A stretch of 51,053 bases of DNA, from contig CAMKMX010000020.1 of assembly GCA_946414025.1 (NCBI GenBank), positions 1-51,053 of the forward strand, given 5' to 3'. Position numbers and translations under genes: made by a program. Under the pieces are notes generated by a model. It was not told the origin of the DNA and did no database searches. It worked only from the letters and a program-made list of their open reading frames with translations. Positions 43,094 to 51,013 of this stretch are shown in pieces; position 1 is the stretch's first letter; the number at the start of each line of letters is the position of its first letter. This DNA comes from an uncultured Fibrobacter sp. (GTDB lineage Bacteria; Fibrobacterota; Fibrobacteria; Fibrobacterales; Fibrobacteraceae).

Positions 43094-45580
43094 ATGAAAA
43101 GATCCTTTTGGTCGGTAACGGCGACTTTCGCCTTGTTTTTTCTCGTATTCGGAACAAGTTCCTCCCTTGCCGCCTGGGATGGCAATGCATCTAAAAAACC
43201 GGAAACGGAAAAGATAGGCGGCAAGGAATATTTCCTCATCAAGAACGAGGCGAACCTGGCCTGGTTCAGGGATTCCGTGAACCAGGTGAAGGGGAATTCT
43301 ACAATAAATGCCAAGTTGATGGCTTCGCTGGACATGGGTGGCAAGCTGTTTATGCCCATTGCAGCCGGTTCCGGAGACATAACTTTTGGTGGAGTTTTCG
43401 ACGGTAACGGGTTTACCATTTCCAACTTGTACATTAACTCTGAAGAACTGGGAAAAATTCCCAGCGAATTTTGTCCCCAGAACAAGCCGCAATGCAATGC
43501 GCAGAATGTAGGGCTTGTAGGTGTCCTTTCTGGGAACGGTGTTGTCAAGAATCTGAATCTTGAGAATGTGAATATCATGGCCTCGACCAACAGGGGTGAA
43601 TCTGGTGGAGAAGAAAACCCGGTTTCGGTCGGTCCTTTTGTGGGCTTTCAAAGAGGAGGCACTGTTGAAAGTTGCTTTGCGTCTGGAAGTATCCTTACCA
43701 GCGGCAAGGGAAACAGCATTGGTGGACTTGTAGGCAATACTTGGTCCGGAAAAATTGAGAATGGCCTGAGTACAGTTGATATTCGAGTTAGCGGCGATGA
43801 ATCCTATGTAGGCGGGTTGACTGGCCTTGTGCGCAAATCGGGAACTGTCACCTTTGAGTCCTGCGCATACGACGGAAGTATCATCATTAATAGCGGAAAC
43901 GGGATTGCCGGTGGTATTGTTGGTTTTTACGAAGAGGGAAACCTGACGGTTTCTAGAGTCTATTATGATACAGATGTCATTGAAAAAGGACTAGGGAAAA
44001 TAAATGACACCTTGACAGTAGATGGCAAGATTAACGGTGTAAAGAATATCAATACCGCCAAGGTTTCGTGTGACCTGAATAAGGGGCAATGGACAGACGC
44101 CTGCTCTGGGACAGGGGTTTGGAGTGTTGGCCAGGCTCACATTTCCCTCAATGGGGTAACTTTGGATGACAACGGGAATATCATCTACGAGGTGGTCTTT
44201 GATGCCAATGGAGGCGAATATGCAAAAGATGCCAAGTTTACCAAGTCCCTTAAGGCAGGAGAACTTATTACTGCCGATGAAATTTCAACACCGACCCGTG
44301 GAGACACTGTCTTTGGTGGCTGGGCTTTGACACCTGATGCCAAGAAACCGGATGCGGATTTGGGTAGTGTGGTGTCTGCCACAAAGGTTTACGCCTACTG
44401 GAAAACCATGTTCACGATAACATTCAATGCCAATGGCGGAACATTCCCTGGAGAGGGAGCCCCGACTACCGTAACCAAGACGGTAGCCGAAGGTGAAGCT
44501 ATCGATGTTGCGGGGCTGGAGTTGCCGACTACATACGGTTCTGGTGACGAGACTTTCTACTTTGCCGGTTGGGCGAAAACTGACGATGCTACCGAGCAAG
44601 AAGACTTGGGTAAAGCGACGGCGACAACGACTTTCTATGCGGTCTGGACCAAGCAGGTAACATTCACCGTGGTATTCAACACGCAGAAGAGTTTCGGAAC
44701 CACGGTCGCCTATGTGCAGGAAGGTGGCAAGGTTAGCAAACCGGCTAATCTGGAGGTTGAAGGTTACACATTCGGCGACTGGTACGGGGATAAGGATTGC
44801 TCCGAATCCAAGAAATTCAATTTTGACACAGAGATATCAGAAAATGTTACTCTCTATGCCAAGTGGACTCCCGAAACTTACAAGATTACCTATGAGCTGG
44901 GCGATGGAGCCAAGAACAACAAGGATAATCCGGAATCCTACACCATAGAGTCAGCGACTATTGTGCTGAAGAAACCCTCCCGTACGGGCTATACTTTTGA
45001 GGGTTGGTATTATGACAAAGAGTTCACCAAGCCTGCAGCCCAGATTACTAAGGGAACTACGGGGGATAAGGCGCTGTTTGCCAAATGGTCCGTGAAGACG
45101 TTTGCCATTGTCTATATGGCTGGTTCTTATGGGGCGGAAGTGGTGCCGTCAGATGTGAAACAGTACGATGTTCCTGTAAATTTGCGAGGCGCTTCTTACA
45201 CTAGAGACGGATACCTTCAGGATGGTTGGTCAGATAAAAACGGAGGTCCCAAGATTTATGAGTTGGATGCCGTCTACAAGGAAAATCGTGCCCTGACTCT
45301 TTACCCCTACTGGATCGAAGATCCGACCAATAAAAAAGATCCTTCTTCTGTAAAGGAAATGGCGTTTGTAGAGGGCTTCGGTTTTGGTGTTGTGGTCCAA
45401 AACCATGGACTGGAAATTACCAATGTGAAATCTGGCGCCATCGTGTCCGTGATGGATATGCAGGGACGCTTGGTTCGGAAAGGTGTCGCCGGTTCTACCG
45501 GGTTTAGGGTGACCGGTCTTGTTCCTGGGAATTACGTGGTGCGGGTAAACGGAGTGGTCCGCCAGGCCCGCATCCGTTAA
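43094..45580 (+). CDS. Secreted surface protein with GLUG and InlB-type (Listeria-Bacteroides) repeats
   Basis: An 828-aa exported protein. Signal: SVTATFALFFLVFGTSSSLA. Residues about 35-300 form a beta-helix-like region with GLUG-type motifs (GGVFDGNGFTISNLYINS, IGGLVGNTWSGKIENGLS, YVGGLTGLVRKSG). About five InlB B-repeat modules follow (VVFDANGGEY...GGWAL, ITFNANGGTF...FAGWAK, VVFNTQKSF...FGDWYG, ITYELGDGA...FEGWYYD, and one diverged). The end (VSVMDMQGRLVRKG, VPGNYVVRVNGV) is a sorting tail. Likely adhesion or cell-surface binding. AGGAGAGG supports ATG at 43094 over an earlier in-frame ATG. Confidence 0.88.
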   Translation: MKRSFWSVTATFALFFLVFGTSSSLAAWDGNASKKPETEKIGGKEYFLIKNEANLAWFRDSVNQVKGNSTINAKLMASLDMGGKLFMPIAAGSGDITFGGVFDGNGFTISNLYINSEELGKIPSEFCPQNKPQCNAQNVGLVGVLSGNGVVKNLNLENVNIMASTNRGESGGEENPVSVGPFVGFQRGGTVESCFASGSILTSGKGNSIGGLVGNTWSGKIENGLSTVDIRVSGDESYVGGLTGLVRKSGTVTFESCAYDGSIIINSGNGIAGGIVGFYEEGNLTVSRVYYDTDVIEKGLGKINDTLTVDGKINGVKNINTAKVSCDLNKGQWTDACSGTGVWSVGQAHISLNGVTLDDNGNIIYEVVFDANGGEYAKDAKFTKSLKAGELITADEISTPTRGDTVFGGWALTPDAKKPDADLGSVVSATKVYAYWKTMFTITFNANGGTFPGEGAPTTVTKTVAEGEAIDVAGLELPTTYGSGDETFYFAGWAKTDDATEQEDLGKATATTTFYAVWTKQVTFTVVFNTQKSFGTTVAYVQEGGKVSKPANLEVEGYTFGDWYGDKDCSESKKFNFDTEISENVTLYAKWTPETYKITYELGDGAKNNKDNPESYTIESATIVLKKPSRTGYTFEGWYYDKEFTKPAAQITKGTTGDKALFAKWSVKTFAIVYMAGSYGAEVVPSDVKQYDVPVNLRGASYTRDGYLQDGWSDKNGGPKIYELDAVYKENRALTLYPYWIEDPTNKKDPSSVKEMAFVEGFGFGVVVQNHGLEITNVKSGAIVSVMDMQGRLVRKGVAGSTGFRVTGLVPGNYVVRVNGVVRQARIR

Positions 45581-46467
45581 AGCTTCTTGCGGCTCATCCA
45601 GCTGAGCACCAGGTTTTGCCAGACCACGTAGCAGGTGGGGGCAAGGGCCACCACCGGGCCTGCGTACAGCGTAGATATCCAGATGACCAGGGTGGTGTTC
45701 TTTTGACCCATGCTCTGGGAACCTTCGATGGGTCTGCGGTTCCTTTCGCAGAACCAGCCGAGCCAGAACAGCAATAGACAAAGGACTAGTGAAATTCCCG
45801 CCATCCACGGGAGCTTTCCGCTGTTCCACAGATCCATAAATCCCATTTCGCGAATGTCGTAGCTGGCCTTTGCAAGAATCACGAATACGGAAAATGTCCA
45901 CACGAACATGGTGTACTTCTGGAACTTGGCCGCCCTGTCGGCAAGCTCCGGATAAAAGGCCCGAAGCCCAAGCGCAAAAGCTAGCGGAATACTGATGATG
46001 GGCTGTATGGTATTGAAGATTTTCCAGGCGATTTCAGAAAGGCTTGCGTCTGCTCCGGTCAGATAGCCAAAAATTAGCGGGATGGAGAAGCAGGCGATCA
46101 GGTTTCCGCTCAGGAATATTTTCAGGGCCAGAGATGCCGAACCGCCCAGCATTTTTGCCATGGCGGGAGCTGCGTTTGCAGGCGGACACAGGGCGATAAT
46201 TGCCCCTCCCAAGAGTACTTCCCGCGGGAGGTTGAACGCAGTAACGATGGCCCACAAGATTCCGATGAGAATCAGGCTTGCCACGAAGGCGCGAATCTCA
46301 ATCTTGAAGGTGTATCCGTGGGTCTGGGGCGGGATTTTCGTCACGAAGGTGAGGAACATCATGGTCCCGATCAAAAAAGGCATCAGGGGCGACAGTACAT
46401 GGGCCTGGGGAATCAAAATTCCGAGTAAAATGGCCACGGGCATCAGGATGGCACGCAAGTTTTTCAT
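45577..46467 (-). CDS. BASS-family (bile acid:sodium symporter-like) transporter
   Basis: A 296-aa inner-membrane protein with nine or ten helices. The stretch MPFLIGTMMFLTFVTKI and the conserved LCPPANAAPAMAKMLGGSAS match BASS/ACR3-type carriers. Substrate unknown; Na+-coupled organic-anion transport is typical. Its stop and that of the convergent surface-protein gene share the palindrome TTAA, a 4-bp overlap. Confidence 0.85.
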   Translation of the reverse strand: MKNLRAILMPVAILLGILIPQAHVLSPLMPFLIGTMMFLTFVTKIPPQTHGYTFKIEIRAFVASLILIGILWAIVTAFNLPREVLLGGAIIALCPPANAAPAMAKMLGGSASLALKIFLSGNLIACFSIPLIFGYLTGADASLSEIAWKIFNTIQPIISIPLAFALGLRAFYPELADRAAKFQKYTMFVWTFSVFVILAKASYDIREMGFMDLWNSGKLPWMAGISLVLCLLLFWLGWFCERNRRPIEGSQSMGQKNTTLVIWISTLYAGPVVALAPTCYVVWQNLVLSWMSRKKL

Positions 46468-46517
46468 GACGGCGCCAAATTTAGCTTTTTAGTCGAGGGC
46501 TGGTTTCCATCAATAGA

Positions 46518-46545
46518 ACAACTCTCAACTCATAACTGACAACTA
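46518..46545 (+). repeat. Heptad repeat array J (ACAACTC, 4 units)
   Basis: Units acaactc, tcaactc, ataactg, acaacta, directly upstream of the TrkH promoter element. Confidence 0.7.
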
Positions 46546-46550
46546 TTTGC

Positions 46551-46556
46551 TATATT
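46551..46556 (+). promoter_or_regulatory. TATATT element abutting the TrkH/KtrB start
   Basis: TATATT, seven C residues, ATG; first T to A is 13 nt. Confidence 0.5.
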
Positions 46557-46563
46557 CCCCCCC

Positions 46564-47958
46564 ATGTTGCGTTCCAAGTACCAGGGCCTGCGTTTTGCCG
46601 ACGGCCCCGTTGCCAAGAAGAAACAGACCAACCCCATCACGCTGGTGGTGCTGGGTTACCTGCTGTTGATTCTTGTCGGCGCTATTTTGCTTCGGCTTCC
46701 GGTGTCGCTCCGGACACCCATCTCCTTTTTGGAAGCTTTGTTTACCGCCACATCTGCCGTATGCGTCACGGGGCTCTCTGTGCTGGATATCAGCAGTACG
46801 TTTACCCACTTTGGCGACTGGGTCCTGCTGGTGCTGATGCAGCTGGGCGGTCTTGGAATCATGACGGTTTCTACCACCTTGATTCTTTTGGCGGGCATGC
46901 ACCCTGGCTTTAACCACCAGTCCGTGCTGCTTTCGGCTTTTTCCCAAGAGGGAAACATCGACCCCTCTAAAATCCTGAAGGCGGTTCTGCCCTTTACCTT
47001 CATCCTCGAACTGATCGGGGCGGCGGTCTATTTTACCCAGTTCTCTGGCGCAACGCTCTACGACCGCATATTCGTTTCGATGTTCCAGGCGGTAAGTTCT
47101 TTCTGTAATGTGGGCTTTACCCTGTTCCCGGATTCCCTGGTGCAGTTCCAGCTGAACCCCCTGGTGAACATTTCCACTTGCGTGCTTGCCCTGGCTGGGG
47201 GATTTGGTTTCTTGGCCGTGACGGAACTCCAGTATGTGTTTGACTTTAAGCAGCGCAAGGTCCGGAAAATTTCGCTCCATACTCGCATCGCGACCTTCGG
47301 CACCCTGTTCGTGGTGGCGGCCAGCGTGCTGGTGTTCTCGCTTACGGAATGGAACAACACCCTTGGTGACCTGAGCGTTGGGCAGAAGTTTGAATCCACC
47401 CTGTTCATGGCCTTTACCAGCCGCACGGCGGGGCTCAACACGGTAGATGTTCCCGGCCTGTGTGCCAGCTCCCTGTTCTTCTTTATCGTCATCATGTTCA
47501 TCGGTGCAAACCCCGGCAGCTGCGGTGGTGGCGTGAAGGTGACTACCGCTGCAGTGATTGGGCTTTTGGGGTTCAACCGCCTGCTGGGGCGCGAAAAGAC
47601 CCAGGTTCTTGGTCGCACCATTCCCGAAACCACCGTAGATAAGGCGGTGCGGATTTTTGTGGTGGCCATCGTGGTCATTGTGCTTGCGACCTTGATTCTG
47701 CTCTGTACCGAAATCCCTGGAGGTGTGTCTGGTGCCGGACAGTCCTCTTTCCTCAAGGTGCTGTTCGAGGTGGTGAGCGCCTACAGTACTTGCGGTCTTT
47801 CTATGGGACTAACAGGTGAACTTTCTACCGTTGGCCGTGTGGTCATCTGCTGCGTGATGTTCATTGGCCGTATGGGCCCCCTCTTCTTGATTTCTGCCGT
47901 GGCGGGCCGTGTCCAGAACACCACCTGGTTCGCCGAAGAAGACATCATGGTGGGATAA
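46564..47958 (+). CDS. TrkH/KtrB-family potassium uptake channel subunit
   Basis: A 464-aa inner-membrane protein with four M1-P-M2 repeats. Selectivity-filter-like segments: SAVCVTGLSVLD, SSFCNVGFTLF, TSRTAGLNTVD, STCGLSMGLTGE. GGLGIMTVST is the family block after the first repeat. It imports K+ (or Na+/K+) together with the cytoplasmic RCK subunit encoded 72 bp downstream. KtrB-like length and the single-RCK partner favour Ktr over Trk. No -35 element or Shine-Dalgarno identified. Confidence 0.92.
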   Translation: MLRSKYQGLRFADGPVAKKKQTNPITLVVLGYLLLILVGAILLRLPVSLRTPISFLEALFTATSAVCVTGLSVLDISSTFTHFGDWVLLVLMQLGGLGIMTVSTTLILLAGMHPGFNHQSVLLSAFSQEGNIDPSKILKAVLPFTFILELIGAAVYFTQFSGATLYDRIFVSMFQAVSSFCNVGFTLFPDSLVQFQLNPLVNISTCVLALAGGFGFLAVTELQYVFDFKQRKVRKISLHTRIATFGTLFVVAASVLVFSLTEWNNTLGDLSVGQKFESTLFMAFTSRTAGLNTVDVPGLCASSLFFFIVIMFIGANPGSCGGGVKVTTAAVIGLLGFNRLLGREKTQVLGRTIPETTVDKAVRIFVVAIVVIVLATLILLCTEIPGGVSGAGQSSFLKVLFEVVSAYSTCGLSMGLTGELSTVGRVVICCVMFIGRMGPLFLISAVAGRVQNTTWFAEEDIMVG

Positions 47959-47961
47959 TAG

Positions 47962-47989
47962 GGGCTAGAGGCTAGGATTTAGAGGCTAG
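47962..47989 (+). repeat. Heptad repeat array K (GGCTAG/GATTTAG, 4 units)
   Basis: Units gggctag, aggctag, gatttag, aggctag, between the two potassium-uptake genes. Confidence 0.75.
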
Positions 47990-48030
47990 GGTCCGTCCTT
48001 TTTTCTACCTTGCAAAGCAAGAGGTAATCC

Positions 48031-48687
48031 ATGGCTTCTAAACAATTTGTAATTATCGGGCTCGGGAACTCGGCCATCTTTTTGGCCAAGCACCTGACCT
48101 CCCTGGGTCACGACGTGATGGTCATCGACTGCCACCCCGACAAGGTGCAGGACATTTCCAGTTCTGTTTCTCAGGCGATTGTGGCGGACAGTACCCGCTT
48201 AAAGCAGCTTTCGTCTATCCCCCTGCAGAAGGCGGATTCCGTTATCGTCTGTATTGGCGAGAACCTGCAGGCCTCGCTCCTTACGGTGCTGAACCTGAAG
48301 GAGTTGGGCGTAAAGCATATCATTGCCAAGTCCAGCAGTGCGGCCCATACGAGCATTCTTGAGAAGCTGGGGGTGTCCGACATTTTCCACCCGGAAAGGG
48401 ATTCCGCCATCAGCCTGGCCGAGCGGCTCAACCGCCCCAACATGCTGGACTTCTTGCCCTTCATGGAAGGCTTCTCCATTATCGAGATCGTGTGCCCTGA
48501 AAAGTTCCAGGGCAAGACCCTGAAGGATTTGTCCCTGACCCACAAGTACGGCATCCAGGTGATTGCCATCCGCGACCCGCTGGAGTCCAAGCCCAAGATC
48601 GGTAACATCGCCGACTACGTGCTCAAGGAAAACGACGTGCTGTTCTTGATCGGCCCCAACGAGGCCCTGGACAGCTTCAAGGCCTAG
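48031..48687 (+). CDS. KtrA/TrkA-type RCK regulator of potassium uptake
   Basis: A 218-aa cytoplasmic protein with one TrkA-N (RCK) Rossmann domain, IIGLGNSAIFLAKHLTSLGH then VMVIDCHPDKVQDIS, and a TrkA-C domain (FQGKTLKDLSLTHKYGIQVI, VLKENDVLFLIGPNEAL). Rings of such proteins bind nucleotide and gate the KtrB pore. AAGAGG precedes the ATG. Heptad array K separates it from the channel gene. Confidence 0.92.
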   Translation: MASKQFVIIGLGNSAIFLAKHLTSLGHDVMVIDCHPDKVQDISSSVSQAIVADSTRLKQLSSIPLQKADSVIVCIGENLQASLLTVLNLKELGVKHIIAKSSSAAHTSILEKLGVSDIFHPERDSAISLAERLNRPNMLDFLPFMEGFSIIEIVCPEKFQGKTLKDLSLTHKYGIQVIAIRDPLESKPKIGNIADYVLKENDVLFLIGPNEALDSFKA

Positions 48688-48743
48688 GGTTCGCATGAAA
48701 ATTCACACATCAGCCCCGCCTAGGAGCGGAGAGGAGACACAAC

Positions 48744-49301
48744 ATGAAGGTATGGGTTTGTAAAGTTTGCGGCTACGTGCACATGGGACCGGAAGCCCCG
48801 GATGAATGCCCCCAGTGCAAGGCCCCCAAGAGCAAGTTCTTCGAAAAGGTAGAACAGAGCGCTGGCGGCAAGATTGTCTGGGCCGACGAACACAAGATTG
48901 GCGTTGCCCAGGGGCTGGATGCCGAGGTGGTTCAGGGTCTTAGGGAAAACTTTGCAGGGGAATGTACCGAGGTAGGCATGTACCTGGCCATGAGCCGCCA
49001 GGCCGACCGCGAAGGCTACCCCGAAGTGGCCGAGGCCTACAAGCGTATCGCTTTTGAAGAGGCCGAACACGCCGCCAAGTTCGCCGAACTGCTGGGCGAG
49101 GTGGTCTATCCCGACACCAAGAAGAACCTGGAACTCAGGGTTGCCGCCGAAGCCGGTGCCACCGAAGGCAAGCTCGCCCTGGCCAAGCGCGCCAAGGAAC
49201 TGGGCTACGACGCCATCCACGACACTGTTCACGAGATGTGCAAGGACGAGGCCCGTCACGGCTCTGCCTTCCAGGGCTTGCTGGGCCGGTACTTCAAGTA
49301 G
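48744..49301 (+). CDS. Reverse rubrerythrin
   Basis: A 185-aa cytoplasmic iron protein. The order is reversed from classical rubrerythrin: an N-terminal rubredoxin-like site (Cys6-x2-Cys9, Cys22-x2-Cys25, in [15 protein letters not shown] and [11 protein letters not shown]), then a ferritin-like diiron domain with [21 protein letters not shown] and [10 protein letters not shown]. Rubrerythrins reduce peroxide in anaerobes. A Shine-Dalgarno (GGAGAGGAG) precedes ATG. Ends before a bidirectional terminator. Confidence 0.92.
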   Translation: MKVWVCKVCGYVHMGPEAPDECPQCKAPKSKFFEKVEQSAGGKIVWADEHKIGVAQGLDAEVVQGLRENFAGECTEVGMYLAMSRQADREGYPEVAEAYKRIAFEEAEHAAKFAELLGEVVYPDTKKNLELRVAAEAGATEGKLALAKRAKELGYDAIHDTVHEMCKDEARHGSAFQGLLGRYFK

Positions 49302-49323
49302 TAGAAATTCAAATAAAAAAATA

Positions 49324-49358
49324 GAACGCAGGACCGAAATCCTGCGTTCTTTATTTTG
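49324..49358. terminator. Bidirectional intrinsic terminator
   Basis: Stem gaacgcagga/tcctgcgttc with loop ccgaaa, followed by tttatttt on the plus strand and, on the minus strand, by TATTTTTTTATTT. It serves both rubrerythrin and nuoA. Confidence 0.9.
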
Positions 49359-49378
49359 AGATAGAATACTCTAGAAAC

Positions 49379-49771
49379 TTAGTCTTTGAGGGTTGCCCAG
49401 TCCAGCACACCCTTGCGGAACACGTAGAGGTAGCCTGCTTCCAGGATAACCAAGAAGCCCAGAAGCACAAGCAAAAGCTCCCAACCGCCGGCCAGGAACT
49501 GCACGGCCCAGGGGTACAGGAACGCTACTTCCAGGTCGAACACCAAGAACAGCATGGCCACCAGGTAGTATTTGACCGGATAGCGCTCGTTGGCCGTACC
49601 TGAAACGTGGGCGAGACCGCACTCGTAGGACGTGCCCTTGATGGCGGTATCCTTGATTTTGCCCGGGTGCAAGAACCAGTTGGCCAGCAAAAGGGCCGTG
49701 GGGATGCAAACCGCCATGATGACCAGGATGGTCACGGCGAAAGTAGTGTCAAAAACCTCTACATTGCTCAT
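49379..49771 (-). CDS. nuoA: NADH-quinone oxidoreductase subunit A
   Basis: A 130-aa inner-membrane protein with three helices. The family core SYECGLAHVSGTANERYPVK then YYLVAMLFLVFDLEVAFLYP is clear. NuoA is part of the membrane arm of complex I next to the quinone site. It stands alone here, ending at the bidirectional terminator with no nuoB downstream. ATG at 49771 is chosen over an upstream TTG. A TATCTTTTG element lies close upstream (first T 15 nt from ATG), giving at most a 2-3 nt leader. Confidence 0.92.
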   Translation of the reverse strand: MSNVEVFDTTFAVTILVIMAVCIPTALLLANWFLHPGKIKDTAIKGTSYECGLAHVSGTANERYPVKYYLVAMLFLVFDLEVAFLYPWAVQFLAGGWELLLVLLGFLVILEAGYLYVFRKGVLDWATLKD

Positions 49772-49821
49772 AGTGGCCAAAAGATAGTATAATTTTACGT
49801 GCTTTTTTAGCCCTCAGAGGT

Positions 49822-49827
49822 TATATT
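49822..49827 (+). promoter_or_regulatory. TATATT element abutting the FISUMP lipoprotein start
   Basis: TATATT, 6 nt (taggct), ATG; first T to A is 12 nt. The lipoprotein signal fixes the start. Confidence 0.55.
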
Positions 49828-49833
49828 TAGGCT

Positions 49834-50757
49834 ATGAGTGCATTGAAAACATGGATTCTGTTTTTTTGTGCAGCGTTTTTGCTTGCTGCCTGTTCCGATG
49901 GGGCGGGCACGTCGGTTCGTGCGGTTGAGGTGGGGCAGTCTGGCGCCGATAGTGTCATCGGGACTAGTGTTGTTGTAGATTCCAACGGAACGGTTTTCAT
50001 TACGGATTCTGTCGTCGTGACCGATGCGGAATGGAGCCCTTATTACAGCAGCGGTGTTTTCTGTTGGTCAGACAGCTGCGAAAAGAGTTCCGCAACTAGC
50101 TCGGCCTCCGTTAAATCCTCGGCTTCTAAAACCAGTTCTTCTAGTGCCAAACCTAAGTCCAGTTCTTCGGTGAAATCGTCCAGCTCTTCGGCCAAGGTTT
50201 CCAGTTCTTCTGTCGAGTCTTCGTCTTCGGTTCTTCCGCCCACTGTGACGGACAAAGATATGACGGATAACCGTGATGGTGTCAAGTACAAGATCGAAAA
50301 AATTGACGGTGTTACCTGGATGGCTGAGAATCTGCGATTCAAACCGTCATCGGGAACATACTGCGATGCGACAGTGGAAGTGACCAAGCCCGGGCCTGGC
50401 GGCGAAACGGAAACGGTGAATGTCTGTGACCAGTATGGGATGTTCTATACTTCGCTTTCCGTGGCGACGGCCGCTTGCCCGTATGGATGGCGCCTCCCCA
50501 CGAAGGATGAAGTACTTGCCGCTCTAGAAGCCAAACCTGGCACCTGGTGGACCTTGGGAGGCCGATTCAATTTGGAAAATTCGAAGTATGAAAAGGCGGG
50601 GAACGAAGGCCGTTTATGGATTCAGACCACCAGTGATGAAAAAAATTGCCTGCAGATTATGAAAAGCGGAGAAAAAGATGTTACTACCGATTACCTGTAC
50701 GCGGGGGCCAACAAGAGAGCTTTCCATGTCCGTTGCGTGATGGATGGTAGCAACTAA
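49834..50757 (+). CDS. FISUMP-domain lipoprotein (paralogue 4)
   Basis: A 307-aa lipoprotein. Signal WILFFCAAFLLAAC with lipobox LAAC (Cys20). A Ser/Lys-rich linker at about 83-140 (KSSSSVKSSSSSAKVSSSS type) leads to a FISUMP domain: DNRDGVKYKIEKIDGVTWMA, ENLRFKPS, CDQYGMFYTSLSVAT, CPYGWRLPTKDEV, AFHVRCVMDGSN. It is more diverged than the three tandem copies and has no repeat-encoded insert. Role unknown. Confidence 0.92.
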   Translation: MSALKTWILFFCAAFLLAACSDGAGTSVRAVEVGQSGADSVIGTSVVVDSNGTVFITDSVVVTDAEWSPYYSSGVFCWSDSCEKSSATSSASVKSSASKTSSSSAKPKSSSSVKSSSSSAKVSSSSVESSSSVLPPTVTDKDMTDNRDGVKYKIEKIDGVTWMAENLRFKPSSGTYCDATVEVTKPGPGGETETVNVCDQYGMFYTSLSVATAACPYGWRLPTKDEVLAALEAKPGTWWTLGGRFNLENSKYEKAGNEGRLWIQTTSDEKNCLQIMKSGEKDVTTDYLYAGANKRAFHVRCVMDGSN

Positions 50758-50785
50758 CATAGTTCTTGTGGATTTAAAAGCTTAT

Positions 50786-50846
50786 GTGTCATGCCCGGCT
50801 TGGCCTGTCCTGAGTGACAGTTGAAGGAACCGGGCTTCTCTTTTTT
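50786..50846 (+). terminator. REP-like palindrome acting as probable terminator
   Basis: Stem gcccgg (50793-50798) / ccgggc (50830-50835), ttctc, then T6. The centre holds a second REP-like motif (cctgtcctgagtgacag, ttgaagga), so one repeat again appears nested in another. Confidence 0.65.
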
Positions 50847-50868
50847 GTTCGCCGGCGCACCGCAGTCT

Positions 50869-50884
50869 ATGCAAATATTTGCAT
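50869..50884. promoter_or_regulatory. 16-bp palindrome, putative operator
   Basis: ATGCAAATATTTGCAT is a perfect palindrome ending 7 bp before the -35 hexamer of the next promoter. Position suits an activator or repressor site. Confidence 0.5.
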
Positions 50885-50891
50885 AAACGCA

Positions 50892-50919
50892 TTGACGAGA
50901 TAAACTCTTTTTCTATATT
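50892..50919 (+). promoter_or_regulatory. Sigma-70-type promoter of the metY-like gene
   Basis: TTGACG (50892-50897), 16-bp spacer, TATATT (50914-50919). This is the best -35/-10 pair seen in the window and, unlike the abutting elements, it leaves a leader of about 88 nt. Confidence 0.6.
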
Positions 50920-50935
50920 TGCCTGTTGAAAGCAG

Positions 50936-50956
50936 ACCCCCGATCAAGTCGGGGGT
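50936..50956. repeat. REP-like hairpin in the metY-like leader
   Basis: Stem acccccga/tcgggggt with loop tcaag, followed by gaca. It would form in the 5' leader. It is either a dispersed repeat that landed here or a regulatory hairpin; no T-run follows. Confidence 0.6.
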
Positions 50957-51013
50957 GACAGATTCTAGTCTGAACGTTTTATATTTGGTTTTGAAATTAA
51001 ACAAGAGGCAAAA

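Noticed and set aside
50920..51013. SAM or cobalamin riboswitch before the metY-like gene
   Set aside because: The 88-nt leader has one simple hairpin and none of the conserved riboswitch cores I can recognise.
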